Shown: positions 1-11,500 of the stretch, piece after piece
Numbering within the stretch: position 1 is the stretch's first letter
Layout of the letters: each line of letters starts with the position of its first letter
Assembly: GCA_003117195.1 (NCBI GenBank)
Contig: BDSI01000035.1
Location: 618,001 to 682,000 of the forward strand
Length of the DNA: 64,000 bases
From: Eudorina sp. 2006-703-Eu-15
Lineage: Eukaryota; Chlorophyta; Chlorophyceae; Chlamydomonadales; Volvocaceae
Direction: 5' to 3'
Program-made: the position numbers and the translations under genes
The notes under the pieces: generated by a model
Database searches by the model: none
Seen by the model: the letters and a program-made list of their open reading frames with translations, nothing else
What the model was told of the DNA's origin: nothing

Positions 1-708
1 AAGCAGTTCTTCGTGGCTGTGGAGCGGGAGGAGTGGAAGTTCGACACGCTATGTGACCTGTACGATACGCTGACGATTACGCAGGTTAGATCCGGGTACG
101 GGAGCTAGGACCCGCACTGGGTTTACCATGAAAATGCGCGGTGGTCTCGATGGCCGGCAATAAGAAAGAGCGCGTAGTCGTTTCCTTGCCAGGTCCTGAG
201 GACCATCGCTATGGCGACGCCATGTCGACGCGACTCGACGCTGTTCCGTGCTGCTTACAGCAATGCGCCTTCGACTCCGTGCCCGCGTGCCTTTGCTGTT
301 CTAAAACAGGCTGTCATCTTCTGCAACACGAAGCGGAAGGTGGACTGGCTGACGGAGAAGATGCGGCAGAACAACTTCACGGTGGCGTCGATGCACGGCG
401 ACATGGTGCAGAAGGAGCGCGAGGCCATCATGGGCGAGTTCCGCAGCGGCGCGGCGCGCGTGCTCATCACCACGGATGTGTGGGCGCGCGGGCTGGACGT
501 GCAGCAAGTCTCGCTGGTCATCAACTACGACCTGCCCAACAACCGCGAGCTCTACATCCACCGCATCGGCCGCTCCGGACGCTTCGGGCGCAAGGGTGTG
601 GCCATCAACTTCGTGCGCAACGATGACATCCGCATCTTGCGCGACATTGAGCAGTACTACTCGACGCAGATCGATGAGATGCCCATGAATGTCGCGGAGC
701 TGATCTAA
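1..708 (+). CDS. EIF4A3: eIF4A-III (DEAD-box RNA helicase), 3' part only
   Basis: C-terminal helicase domain of eIF4A-III, the RNA-clamping core of the exon junction complex in the nucleus. Two exons are visible: 1-84 and 310-708, joined in phase 0 across a GT-AG intron (85-309). The first exon reads [17 protein letters not shown], and the second opens with [14 protein letters not shown] (motif IV region). It continues through [27 protein letters not shown] (motif V) and [13 protein letters not shown] (motif VI), and ends MPMNVAELI, the usual eIF4A-III C-terminus. The TDVWARGLD form of motif V and the MNVAELI end separate it from eIF4A translation factors, which end DLL or similar (family knowledge). 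The N-terminal RecA domain with Q, I and DEAD motifs lies upstream of the window. No clear TGTAA poly(A) signal was found downstream. Confidence 0.92.
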
Positions 709-1508
709 TAGCTGATCTTTCCGGTGGCTGGCTAAGTGGGTGTGATGCGCTTGAGACGTGGGGTTCCTCCGCCGGGGGTTACGAGGAGGCGGATCACCGT
801 GCAGTTGTTTTCGCACGGTGTCCAGCTGTTGCGTTTGGAAGGGATGTACCGGTAAGCCGAGCTCCGGGTTCGGCTGAGAGGAGTACGTGCTTGCCGCAGA
901 CCCGCACATTTTGTTGCATCCGATGGGCAAGGCACCGTTCCAGAGTGTCTGTGCGCATGATGGTGGGGAATGGGTGAACTCGAAAGGTCGTGCAAGTTAC
1001 CGTCGTGTGACGAACTCTTTGACGTCTGATCTTAGACTGCTGGTTGACGGCTGGTTGGACACGAGACGGACAGCTCTTGTTGTGGTCGGCGCCCGTCGGC
1101 GCTGCAGGACTGCATCGCTCATGAGAACATGACCACGCGATACCTCGTGGTGGGAGCAGTATTGAACGCACTATTGCAATTCGTTTGCCACCTACCATCT
1201 TTCGGCAGTCTCTGAAATCATTGCACAAATGGAGAATGAAATTCATCTGTTATGCCCAGTCCCACATTCAAGATGGTGGGCGGCCGAGACATTTGCCCAT
1301 GACCACCAGGGATATCCTCTGGTCGCTATTGAGGTAACGAAACAGCTGGCAAGGAAACCGGTGGGGTGATGTGTGGTAACTAAGTGTAGCTGGGTGTGCG
1401 TGACCCGTCGCAGCGGTTGGGAGCGACTGAACCAACCCTGAATCAAAGTCGTTGGCTCTCAGGAACCTTGTGCAGACACGAACACACAGCGGACGACGGC
1501 TCATGCAT
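709..1508. other. Convergent intergenic region
   Basis: This is the space between the stop of the eIF4A-III gene (+) and the poly(A) signal of the ORP gene (-). It should contain both 3' UTRs. I see no conserved coding signal; open frames here are short and disagree with each other. Confidence 0.5.
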
Positions 1509-1520
1509 TTACATTTTACA
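1509..1520 (-). terminator. Paired TGTAA poly(A) signals of the ORP gene
   Basis: TTACA occurs twice on the plus strand (1509-1513 and 1516-1520), so the minus strand carries two TGTAA motifs about 110 nt past the ORP stop codon. TGTAA is the standard poly(A) signal of volvocine algae (established knowledge); its use here is inferred from position. Confidence 0.6.
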
Positions 1521-1631
1521 ACGGGCCCAGTCAGTGGAACCGCTCGACGGAAGGGCCGGCACGGGCCGCCACGCGGCATGAAAAACCAGTCGGTTGCGAT
1601 ACATACAGCCGTGGCGCACGCGTATCGCTGC

Positions 1632-4600
1632 TCAGAGCCGTTCGTGCATGGTCGGGTACTGCCAGGGGTTGAAGCCCTTGCCGTTAATCTCCGCCGCCAC
1701 GCCCGTGGCAGCCTCAGGCCGCTTGAGGTAGTCTCCCGTGAACTCCCAAAAAGGCACCTTGGACAGCTCAAGCTCGCCTGCACCACAAACGAGCAGGTAA
1801 AGGTTGTCCCAGTCAGTCGCCGAGGAGCCACCACTTTCTTCCAACTGATAAGGGGCATTCAATCCCATCGCCAAGCACCGACCACTGAAGATCACCCCTT
1901 GGAGAGTGCAGGTCTGTGTGCGCAAAGATACCGCACTCAGAGAAAACACGCGATGGGAGACATGATAGGCAACGACTGGCTCTGGCCATGACCTATGGAA
2001 ACCCTTATGCAGGGTGTGTCACCGCGCACAACGCGCAGCAACAAGTGCCACAAGATCACACAACAGTCCGGTTCGGTCAGGTGTCTTATTCACGACCAAA
2101 GATCCCCCTCAGACTCAGCCTCTTCCCAACGTGACCCACCGTCGTACAGCTTGGCGTCGTCCACCCTCCGGAACCATCGCGGCGTCCACTGATCTGACCG
2201 CTTGTCCCGCTCCCTCCGCTCCGCACGCTGCATCTCCTCCAATCGGACCTTCTCGCTGCCCGCTGCCCCCATCTGGCCGGCCGCGAGGTTGGCACGGTCC
2301 GGTCGCCGCCTGAGCGTAGACACCGACGACAGGGGGCGGGACACACTCACGTTCAATCTGCCGCTATCGGGTTCCTGGCCGCCCGTCGGCCCACTGGCGG
2401 TTTGGCGCCTCTTGATAATCACACCTTCCCCTCGGGCCTCTGCCATTCACCAAACGGTCGTGAACGCACTGCAACGACTTTAAGCTTTACTGGATTTTCA
2501 GAGTTTCAGGCAGGGGAAGGCGCCGGCAGGGCGATGCCCAGGGCAGCCGTGAAGGCCGTGCCCTTCCACGCCGTGTCAATCCATCTTTTCCACGTGCGGG
2601 TGTCACGTCACATGCGTGCTGCAACATGCAACCATGCAGTATGCTGCGCCCATCCCTTGAATGAGCGATCCCACCTGCTGTCGCTGGGCAACGGCGCGCG
2701 GATGCCCTCGCTGCTGTTGAGCTTATGGGCGAACTTTGTGAACGAGTAGTAGTCGTTGACGGGCTTGGGCGTGCAGTTCCAGAGCCGGCGGACCTCGGCC
2801 GTCGGCAGCGGCGCGCCCGACTCGTCGCAGCGCACCGCATCAACGTGACCATTCCACTTGCCGGTCAGCTTGACCCGCTTCGTGCCATCTGGATTGGGGG
2901 ACAACCATGAGGGCACGCGCACCCCGCGGCATTCAGAGTCGTCAGCGGCCTGCCTCCCACACCCACTCACAGCCCAGCAGCGCAGCGGTAGCGGTGTGAC
3001 AGAAGACCGTTCCCACGACTATGCTAGACGGGACACGAATCGCCAAGGAAATGACCCAGGTGAGAAGATGGTTGACATGAAAATCATGATCATTGCAGCT
3101 CGACCCAGATCGCTCGGCCCATGTCATCCGACCCAGATCGCCACGAAGGATGCAATGGGCCCAAGGCGGCGCCCGATACCTGCCTACACTGATGCGGTCC
3201 ATCCTCCAGTATCCCACATTCACACAAAGCTTTCCCCTCCGCGGCCCACTCACTCTTATCGTACACGTAGCCCTCGAACTCGTGACGCCCGTACCCAAAC
3301 CAGCCGCACGGCTTGAAGTCCAGGCGGCACTTGGCGCCGGTAGTGATACAGTTGATGGTCATGGGCCCGTAGGCGTCCACCCACGTGCGACCGATCACAA
3401 TGTTGTGCACCATGGCGTTGGGAGGCACCAGCGTGTAAACCTCACCGGTGCGGTTCAGCGTGATGCGCGTCCGGCCTGCACAGCCAGGCGATTCCCCGGG
3501 CAGGTTCGGGCGAAAACGGGTCAGATCTTGCACTGCCTGCGCAACCGCAGGCCTGCGCCAGCACCCATGACGTTCATGGACTGCCGCCGCGAGACCTCCA
3601 GGGTTGGGGTCTAGGGTAGCTTTTGCCATTGCAACGTGGAAACATTCCCGGGTGGAAGCATTCCCGAACAGCGGAAATTTGCTCACGGCACCGGCGGCGC
3701 GCTATTTGCAGATACCTCCGTTTCTCAGTCGATTGGAAACGAGTCAGGGCGCGCTGAAGTGGCATTGAGCGCCGCGATTGATCGTTTGCCATTTGACCCA
3801 ATGCCATCGTCCTGGCAATCCGAAATTGGGTGGAAATCGGCAAGCCACCGGCTATGAGCCCACCGTAGGGGTAAACCTCCAGGCTGTTGCCCAGGAAGCG
3901 CGTCGTCGGTGCGGAGACCAGGTCGTACTTGAAGTGGGTGTTCTCCGCGTGGGCAGCGCAGATGGGCGGGTGGTGGGAGACCTGCTCAGCCAGGTACCGC
4001 ACGCCCTCGCCCACCTCCAGCTCAAATGTCTCCCCAAGGATGGGGTTGAAGGGCTTCCACGCCCGCTCCGCCGCTCCGAACGGCGACACGCAGTACGCAG
4101 CCACCCAGGCGAAGCTGGGGACGTCCGGGGAAGGCAACGAGGCATTCGTTTTAGCACAAGCGGAGCCCAATGGACACCAGAACTAGGCTCCAGGCACTCG
4201 AGGAACGTACGCGCGCATGCATTCGGGGTCGGCTACATGAGGCGGTATGGAGGCAGACCACAGGAGGCTGAGCCCTGCAGTCCGCCCGCTCAGCCCTGCG
4301 CAGTGCGACGCTGATGGAACGCGCACCGGTCAAAGTCGTCTTCCGTGGTGTCCGCCTTATCAAGGAGGTCTGTGTACTCCATGATCTCCGCCGCCTTTTG
4401 GAGGATGGTGAAGGGCTCCATGATCCATACCGGCACGCTGAGGAGGCTGGTCACATCGGCCCCAATGTACTGTTGAAACTGTTTGGTGCCCCATGCTTGC
4501 TTCCGCTCCTGTTTGGGAATGGTCATAACGCGGGAAGCACGAAGGTGGGTCAGGTGGAACGTGTTGCGTTCTGGTAAGGCCGTTAGGTGGTACGAAGATA

Positions 4601-5126
4601 TGAGAAGTTATGGGGTGTAACCAAGCAGTTGCATTCCAGTGCACGCTGTGTGGATTTTGTAAGCTTGTTGTATATGGTAGATGACACCTACATGCGGCCA
4701 TGACAAGTGTTCAGAACCACTCGGCCCTCACGACGAAATAAAACAATATGCGGTCCACCAAGTAGGAGTATTGTAACCTTCAAATTCACAAGACAATTCA
4801 ACGCATTAATTTTGATTGCAACAAATAGGTAACAGGGCTCGCGCTTTCTGCGCCGCACCTGTTCAAGAAGTCCGTCCTCAGCCTCTTTCCCCTTCTTTGC
4901 TTTCTCGGCCTCTGGATCAACAACTTCGAGATCCTCGACTCCCATCAGGCTGCAGAGCTCGCGCATCGGCTCCGGTTTAGTGGGGCGCGGATGTGGAGAA
5001 GACACACTTTTCAGAGCAAGCAACGAATTACCTGTTCAATGAAGACGTCGCAAAGCTCACAACATTGCCACCCCAACGTGTCAGAGTGCCAAACAGCGAA
5101 GAATCGGCGGCCGCTGCTTCAGCCAT
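1632..5126 (-). CDS. Oxysterol-binding protein-related protein (short, ORD-only ORP)
   Basis: Lipid transfer protein of the OSBP/ORP family, expected to move sterols or phosphoinositides between membranes at contact sites. Exons (minus): 5126-5032, 4949-4859, 4508-4327, 4114-3864, 3475-3254, 2888-2675, 2309-2140, 1777-1632. All junctions are GT-AG and phases agree, giving 456 residues. Diagnostic pieces in order are IGADVTSLLSVPVWIMEP (near 78-95), KPFNPILGETFE (near 143-154), the family signature EQVSHHPP (166-173), VKLTGKWNG, LPSDSRRRPDRANL and a C-terminal FNPWQYP. There is no PH domain, ankyrin repeat or FFAT motif, and the length matches the short plant ORP3-type proteins (family knowledge). 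The start is the ATG of MAEAAAADSSLFGTL. Residues 33-62 form a Lys/Glu-rich linker before the domain. Confidence 0.93.
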
Positions 5127-7676
5127 CTTGCTGCTGCAAGACCGACCGAGGCTAGTGCCCTGTTCTTAGGCCCTTTCTAACGTGCGAGGCGAGAGCGACT
5201 ACAGTCTACCCGCGGCGCCTGTCGCTCTCGCCGCGCGACGACGCGGGTTGTTATTAGCTGAACGCCGACTATTTAACGCAGATACCAGATGTAAACTTCG
5301 CAAAGCGTCCTGTGAAGAGTATTTAAAACACTCTAGTCGTTCAAACTGAGGTCATTGGCATGCGCTATTTGCGCAATTACGCGCCTCGTGCTTCTTTGCC
5401 GTACGGGGGTGACTGAGAGTCTTGAAATGTTTGCTAACACGCATTGAGTTCACTTAAATATTAAGGCGAACATTGGAGTGGCATTGTTATAAGGGACAAT
5501 TGCTTCCCGCCAACTGCTCAGCTGCTGTGCAGTAACGAAATCAGCACTTAGCTTTGACCTGAAAGTAATCAACCAGACCTGTACGCATACATGAGCTCAA
5601 CAACTCCACAACTGGAAAGAAGCCAGAGCGTATAGATCTGTCAGGTATGTGAGCCTATCGATTAGCTGCCCACCTCACACTCCGCACGCGCAGCAGCCGC
5701 GCCGCGGCAACCGCTGAACTGCATTTCCAGCCTTTTTCTGTGCATGCAGGACCTGGTTCAGTGCATGAAATTTTTGGGGGGACAAACGCGTTATCCAATC
5801 CATTTTTCCAGCTTGGAAAGGCCTACATATTGTCAGACCTGTCAGACGAGCCCCGTGAGACAGCGTTGCCGTCCTCAGGCCCACGCGCTCCGAAATCTAC
5901 ATAAGACGAGAGCAGGTTGCAGTACCGTTGTGCATGACTGTCACACCTTGGTCCGTGTGGGCGGGACGCGGCCCGCAAGTGTCCGCACGGTCATAATTCC
6001 GCAAGGTTCCGTACCTGGTGCACACAACGGGTTCGAATTCCCGTCCCTGCAAGGTCGAGCATGGGCCCTCGTCGTAACCCATTTAACGTCTGTCGAGGCA
6101 ACCTTATCTGCCTTATCCCACTACAGATAACCAGCGCAGCCAGGCAAGGCCCGCACTTCAATTCATGAAAGGTCGCCACTTCCTGCCATGTCCACGTGAC
6201 CCGCTTCTCCGGCGATCCGTTGTGCCCCGCGTTGCGTCGCCGCGTGTTTGTCCGTTTGTGGCTTTCCTAGACTGGATGCCGCTCTGCCCGCCTGGCACTA
6301 GCACCCGTCGAAACGTCGATCGGGCCTTCGAGGACGGGGCCCTCACGTGATCTACTCCAAATCAGGGGAGAGGGCTGCGCCCGGGCCAGGGCCAGGATCT
6401 GGGCCTGGGGCGACGTCAGTTCTGTTTGTGGCAGGGCTGGGCCGACTGGGTCAGGGGGCATGGCGATCAGACCCCATCAGCCCACCGGCAGCTGATCCAA
6501 GTACGCTGTGCAAGGGTAACGAGGGCTCCCGCACCGGACAGGAACTGACTCACGAGACTGGCGACCGCGCAGCATATTGTGCACACAAAGTAATCCTCCA
6601 CGTTCGAGTCTGCTCCCGTGTCGTCCCACAGGCTTCACTTGCCTCAACCCGATCGTACCAGGTAGGGTCTGCTGCGCGTGTGAACCCCAGCCCTGCCAGC
6701 GCTGCCCGGTGTGCCCAATGCGCACGAGGGTAAGATACAACAAGTGCAGAGAAGGAGTGGGGCCATAGCCGGCCTCGCGGCATGGCTATTGCGCGGGTTC
6801 AGTCTGTCCGGCTGTGCACAGCACGCGGTAGCACCAGCCGGCACCTCGCACAGTCGGGTCTAGGCACCGACTTCCTAACCACCACTGCCACCGCCACCAC
6901 CAGCTTTGCGGCATCCTTACGGCCTCGGCACCATTGCGGGATGTCAAGGGCGCCAACTGCAGGCCGATTCCGCGGCCCTGACGTGCAAGACCCGGCCGCC
7001 CCCGCATCACCACAGCACCCCAGTCCTTCGGCATTCCAGCCGTCCGTCGGGACCAACCGACCAGGAAATCAACTTCATTCTCATCCTGCACAGCGTCATC
7101 GTCTTGTCCGGAAAATACAGAGAGAAACGAGTCCCCGCACGCACGCACGCACGCAGCCACAAACGCAGCCAGCCCAAAGATTCGGTATGCTGCGCTCAAC
7201 GCCCAACCCCACGGTCCCTGAGGCCCACCCTTACGCCGTACAAGTAAGCCTTGCGGGGACTCCACGGAACCGAAAGCGGTCCAGCGGAACATCTCAAAAG
7301 TAGGTGTGTGTGTGTGCAGCCAGCACGGAGGGCGCATGCACCGACAAGTAGGGGCTATGAACGGGGCCCCGCGGGCCGCCACCGCAACGCGCTGCAAGCG
7401 GGCGCTGTGATCGCCGGGGTCTCTGGGGCCGGAGGTTAGGGAGGGAGGGAAGGGCGTTGCTGTAGCCACCATCGGGCGCGACCCAAATCGGCGGACGCTG
7501 CACCGGCGACGGAGGGCGGCCAAGAGCGGCGACCAAGAGGGGTGCTGGGGCCTTGAAAAGGCATGAATGTCACAATCCACAGAGAACCGCAGTCACCACG
7601 AGATCGTGCGGAAGGGTTTGTACGACAAAACAGGTGGATATCTGCGTTGGGACTGTTCGTGACCTAGGGATTTCTC
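5127..7676. other. Intergenic region without a supported gene
   Basis: Upstream of the ORP start and downstream of the next minus-strand gene. The first 600 bases are comparatively AT-rich and probably hold the ORP promoter. A 264-codon open frame on the minus strand (6786-7580) has no recognisable domain, and GC-rich DNA gives such frames by chance. A tRNA-like B-box half lies at 6026-6050 (listed in findings). Confidence 0.5.
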
Positions 7677-7681
7677 TTACA
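7677..7681 (-). terminator. Candidate TGTAA poly(A) signal of the large unknown gene
   Basis: TTACA on the plus strand gives TGTAA on the minus strand, 867 nt beyond the stop codon at 8548. The distance is long but possible. No nearer copy was noticed. Confidence 0.3.
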
Positions 7682-7696
7682 CACAAGCCCTGGTAA

Positions 7697-7735
7697 CGAT
7701 ACACACACAAACACACACACACACGCGCGCGCGCG
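7697..7735. repeat. CA/CG dinucleotide microsatellite
   Basis: A run of CA dinucleotides passes directly into a run of CG dinucleotides, within the presumed 3' UTR or downstream flank of the minus-strand gene. Alternating purine-pyrimidine tracts of this kind can adopt Z-DNA. Confidence 0.85.
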
Positions 7736-8547
7736 TTAAGTAGGGCACATTTACCCTGAATTGATATGCACACGCGCACGGACGCGCCTCCCACAGGCTT
7801 TCACTTCGATGATGAACTACGACGACAACGACGACGATCGCGCGCGAGAGCCATCCCTGCAGTGACAGCTGCATTGTCCCAAACTGTCCCGCGGCGTCCC
7901 TAACACTCCCCCCCCGCCGCGGTAAACTCGTCCGCTGTCTTTCGGCAGCTGGGACCCTCGGGGTCTCCACGCAATCCGTATGCCATACCCCAGTCGCAGA
8001 AGGATCCCACGCAGCAGCTCCCGTCCCTGCCCATCCATCCCCGACCTCTTCCCCCGGCGTTGGGACGTGGTGCACCGCCTCGGGCGGGGCGCGGGGTGTT
8101 GTGCGTGACCCGTGGGTCTGCAGAATTCAGAAACCCCCTTCGAGCCCAAACAATCCAAGCCCTTCCGCGAGTCAGTCAAAATGGTCAAAACCGCGGTCTC
8201 AGGCGCACTACTGCGCGCCCGACATCAACCTTTACCACAACTTCAACTGCAACTCTCTGCGCGCCACGCAACACGCGCCACGCGCTCCCTCCCCCATCAG
8301 AGATCAGACGTCTCGCTCCCCGTCAGCGCCCGCAGAGGTACCCTCTCGCCTTCCCGACGCAGCCCTTTGAAAAACCGCAAGCCGCTCGGTTGCCAACCGT
8401 TTCAGGTGCTGCTGCGGCGCCGCTGCACCCTCATCGCCGCGTTGACGCATCCCCTGCGGATCCATTCACGGCCTGGTGGCAGCCACCGCAGCCGCAGAAG
8501 CAGCAGCCGCAGCCGCAGCCACCGCAGCCGCAGCAGCGTCTTAACGA

Positions 8548-11500
8548 TCAATCGCGCAGGGCCTCCGCGAGCAGATCCGCCTCGGCGGAAGTGAACAGAT
8601 CCAGTTCTGCATGCGGCGGCGGCGGTGGCGGCGCAGCGGCCGGGAACCCGCCGGCATCCTTCGAGCCGCCCGCTGTCCTCGCAGCGCCGGCGACGGGGCC
8701 CCCGCTCTCTCCCTCATCCGCCGACGCCCTAGTTCCTGGTCCGTTCCCGACCCCGGTCTCTGCCGCCGCGGTCGTGGGGACGCCGGCGGAACCGCTGCTG
8801 GGTCGCGGCATTGCTGGCGGCAGCGACGACGGCGCCTGCGGGTGTGCCAACGGCACGGCCCGATCTGGGCCAGCACTGACGCCGTTGCCGCCGGCCGCTG
8901 TAGCACCCCTGGAGCTGCCAGTTCGAACAAACTGCGGCTCCCGCTGCCCCAGCGGCGACGGCCCCCGCCCAGAACCAAGCGGTGGCGGCGGCGGCGGCCC
9001 CGCCGCCGCAGGCCCCGCGGCACCCAGCGACGAGGTCCCAGGCCGGTGTACGGCCGTCCCCGGACGCCCGCTGCCGCTGCCACTTCGTGACGGTCCAACG
9101 CCGCCGCTGCTGCTGCCCGTGCCGGGTCGGCTTGCAGGTGTGGGGCCGCCGCGCGGACTGAGCGGCGGCGGCGGCGGCCGGCGGCCCGCGATGGGTGTCG
9201 TACCGGTGCTGCCGGGCCGGCTGCCGCCGTCCTCCGACAGGATCTCGTGCGCCTGCGCCAGCAGCTGCTGCGTGAGCCGTTCCGCCGCCGTGTACGCTTC
9301 GCTGAGCTCCCGCAGGGTCTTCATGTCCTCTGTCGACAGCACGGCTTGGTTGCTCGTGCTGCGCCGGCTGTGGCTTCCGACGGAGGAGGCCATGGTGCTG
9401 TTCAGGCTGCCGGCGCCGCCGCCGCCGCCTGGCAGCTGCGGCAAGTCGTAGCCCTCGCCGTAGTTGTTTCGCTGCGCCGCGCCGGCGGCGCCGTGATGGC
9501 TGCCGTACAGCTGCGCGGGGCCGGGGTGGCGGCGGCCGCCGCTGACGCCCAGCGAGCGGTCGAGGTTGCTGCGCGTGGCAGGCCGCATGCGCGGCGCTGA
9601 GTGCGACCCGGCACCGCTCCGAGACTGCGGCGGCGGGAAGACCAGGTCGCCGCCGGAGAGGGGTGAGGTGGGGCGGCCGGAGGCGGTTGGTTTCGGAAGC
9701 ATGGTGCCCGGAGCGCCCTCTTCGTGGATGGTGTGCAGCGCCGGGGCGCCGGCGCTGCGCGGCGGGGACATGCGCGAGGGGCCCACTCCGCCGCCGCCGC
9801 CGCCGGGGATGACGGCAGGGCCGCCGGAGCCGTGAGATGAGAGGTGTATTTGACCGCTGCTGACGCCGTACGTGTACGGGTGGCCTTGGTGCGTGCCGTT
9901 GGGGGATGAGGGGTCGGAGAACGACGCGACAGATCCCATCTCCGTGATTTCGGAGCTGGTGGACATCCGACCAGGGAACCTGGAGCGGGAGTTGGGCCGC
10001 GGCGGATGGAACATGCCACTGGACCCAGGTCCCACGGCAGCGGCGGGCGCCCCTGCGGTGGCGGCGGGCTGCGTCAGCGCCCCTGCGGATTTGACCACGC
10101 CGGCGCCGCTGGCGATGTCGCCGCCGCCGGAGTCGTCACTTTCGCCCGCGCCGTCGTCTTCAGCATCGGCGTCGGCGTCGCCGCCGCCATCGTCGCTGTC
10201 GTGACCTCCGCCGCCGCCGCCGCCGCGCGGCGACACCGCCTCGCCGTCGGACGCGTTACCAGCCCTGCCCCGCGGCGACCCAGCGGGATCCATCTGGTCC
10301 TCGGCGTCCGACAACTGTCGCGCCTCGTTCAGGACATCGTACGGCAGCGCCGCCACCGCCGCCGCCGCCTCCGCTGCTTGGCGCGGCGTGGGGCCGTACA
10401 CCTGCAGGAACGACGGCGTTTTGCCCAGCGGCCCGCCGGCCGTGGCGCCGCTGTCGCGAGGTACGAGCATGCTGGGTAACCCGTGGTGGCCGCCGCCGCC
10501 GCCGCCACCGTTCGACGAAGGCGGCAGACGCGACGTCGCCACGCTCGGCGAGGCCGACTTAGATCTGGGCATGAATCTTCGTGACGAGGCCGCCCCCGCT
10601 TGCTGCGGCAACGGCATCTGCTGGTGCGGATGCATGTGGGTGTGTTGGTGCGGAGGCTGACGGGACCCAGACCGTATGGACACGAGCTGCGAGGTCTGTG
10701 CCCCGCTCGGGCCCGCCGGCGGCAGCGCCGTCGCGGGCCGTTGCCGTACCGACGGCACCATCGACAGCTGCCCTCCCCGTGCCGTCACCGCGCCCCCGGC
10801 CGTGGCGCCGGTCGTCTGGCGGCTCAGCACTTCGCCGCGCGCCGTGACCGGCGGCGACACGCTGATCGTCGCCCCCACGCCGCCCCAGCCCGCCAGCAGC
10901 GCGATGCCCGGGTTGCTGCCGCCGCCCGCTCCGCCGCCGCCAGGCCCCGACGCCGCCAGCGGGGGCGACGCCGACGGCAGCATCGTCCTCTGGAGCTCGT
11001 CCAGCGCCATGCCCGTGATCTGGGTCGCGGCCTCCAGGGAGACCGGCGCGGTGCGGTACAGAAATGTGGGCTGCGAGCGAACCCGCAGGTACCACTCCCG
11101 AGTGAGGGACGGGTTGGCGCGGCGGATGGCCAGCGGGATGGTGTCCATGGCCCGCAGCCGGTCGCCCTCGTTGGGCAGCTGGGAGGCCAGGCTGAACCAG
11201 TGCTGCAGCAGCTGCTTGTACGTCACGTCGCAGCGCTGCCGCGAAGGGAACATCTCGCCGGTCAGGACGCACAAGAAGGTGCCGCCGCCGCCGGCGTCGC
11301 CGTCGGCGTCGGCCGCGGCCGCTTTGGAGCTGGCGAACGCCGCCGACGGCGCCGGCAGGTCGAGCGACGGGTCGCCGTACAGGGCGCCGCCGACGCCGCT
11401 GGCGGCGGCGGAGCGGCCGGCGGCGCCTTCGGGCGAGCGCAGTCGTACAGCGGCGGAGGCGCTGGGCAGGAGCGGCGGCACGGCGGCGACGCTGACGCCG

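Noticed and set aside
6786..7580. 264-codon minus-strand frame
   Set aside because: No recognisable domain, composition like its GC-rich surroundings, and no supporting splice or poly(A) signals.
8060..9451. 463-codon plus-strand frame
   Set aside because: It is antisense to the low-complexity end of the large minus-strand gene; its Pro/Ser/Ala content mirrors GC-rich codons of the real frame.
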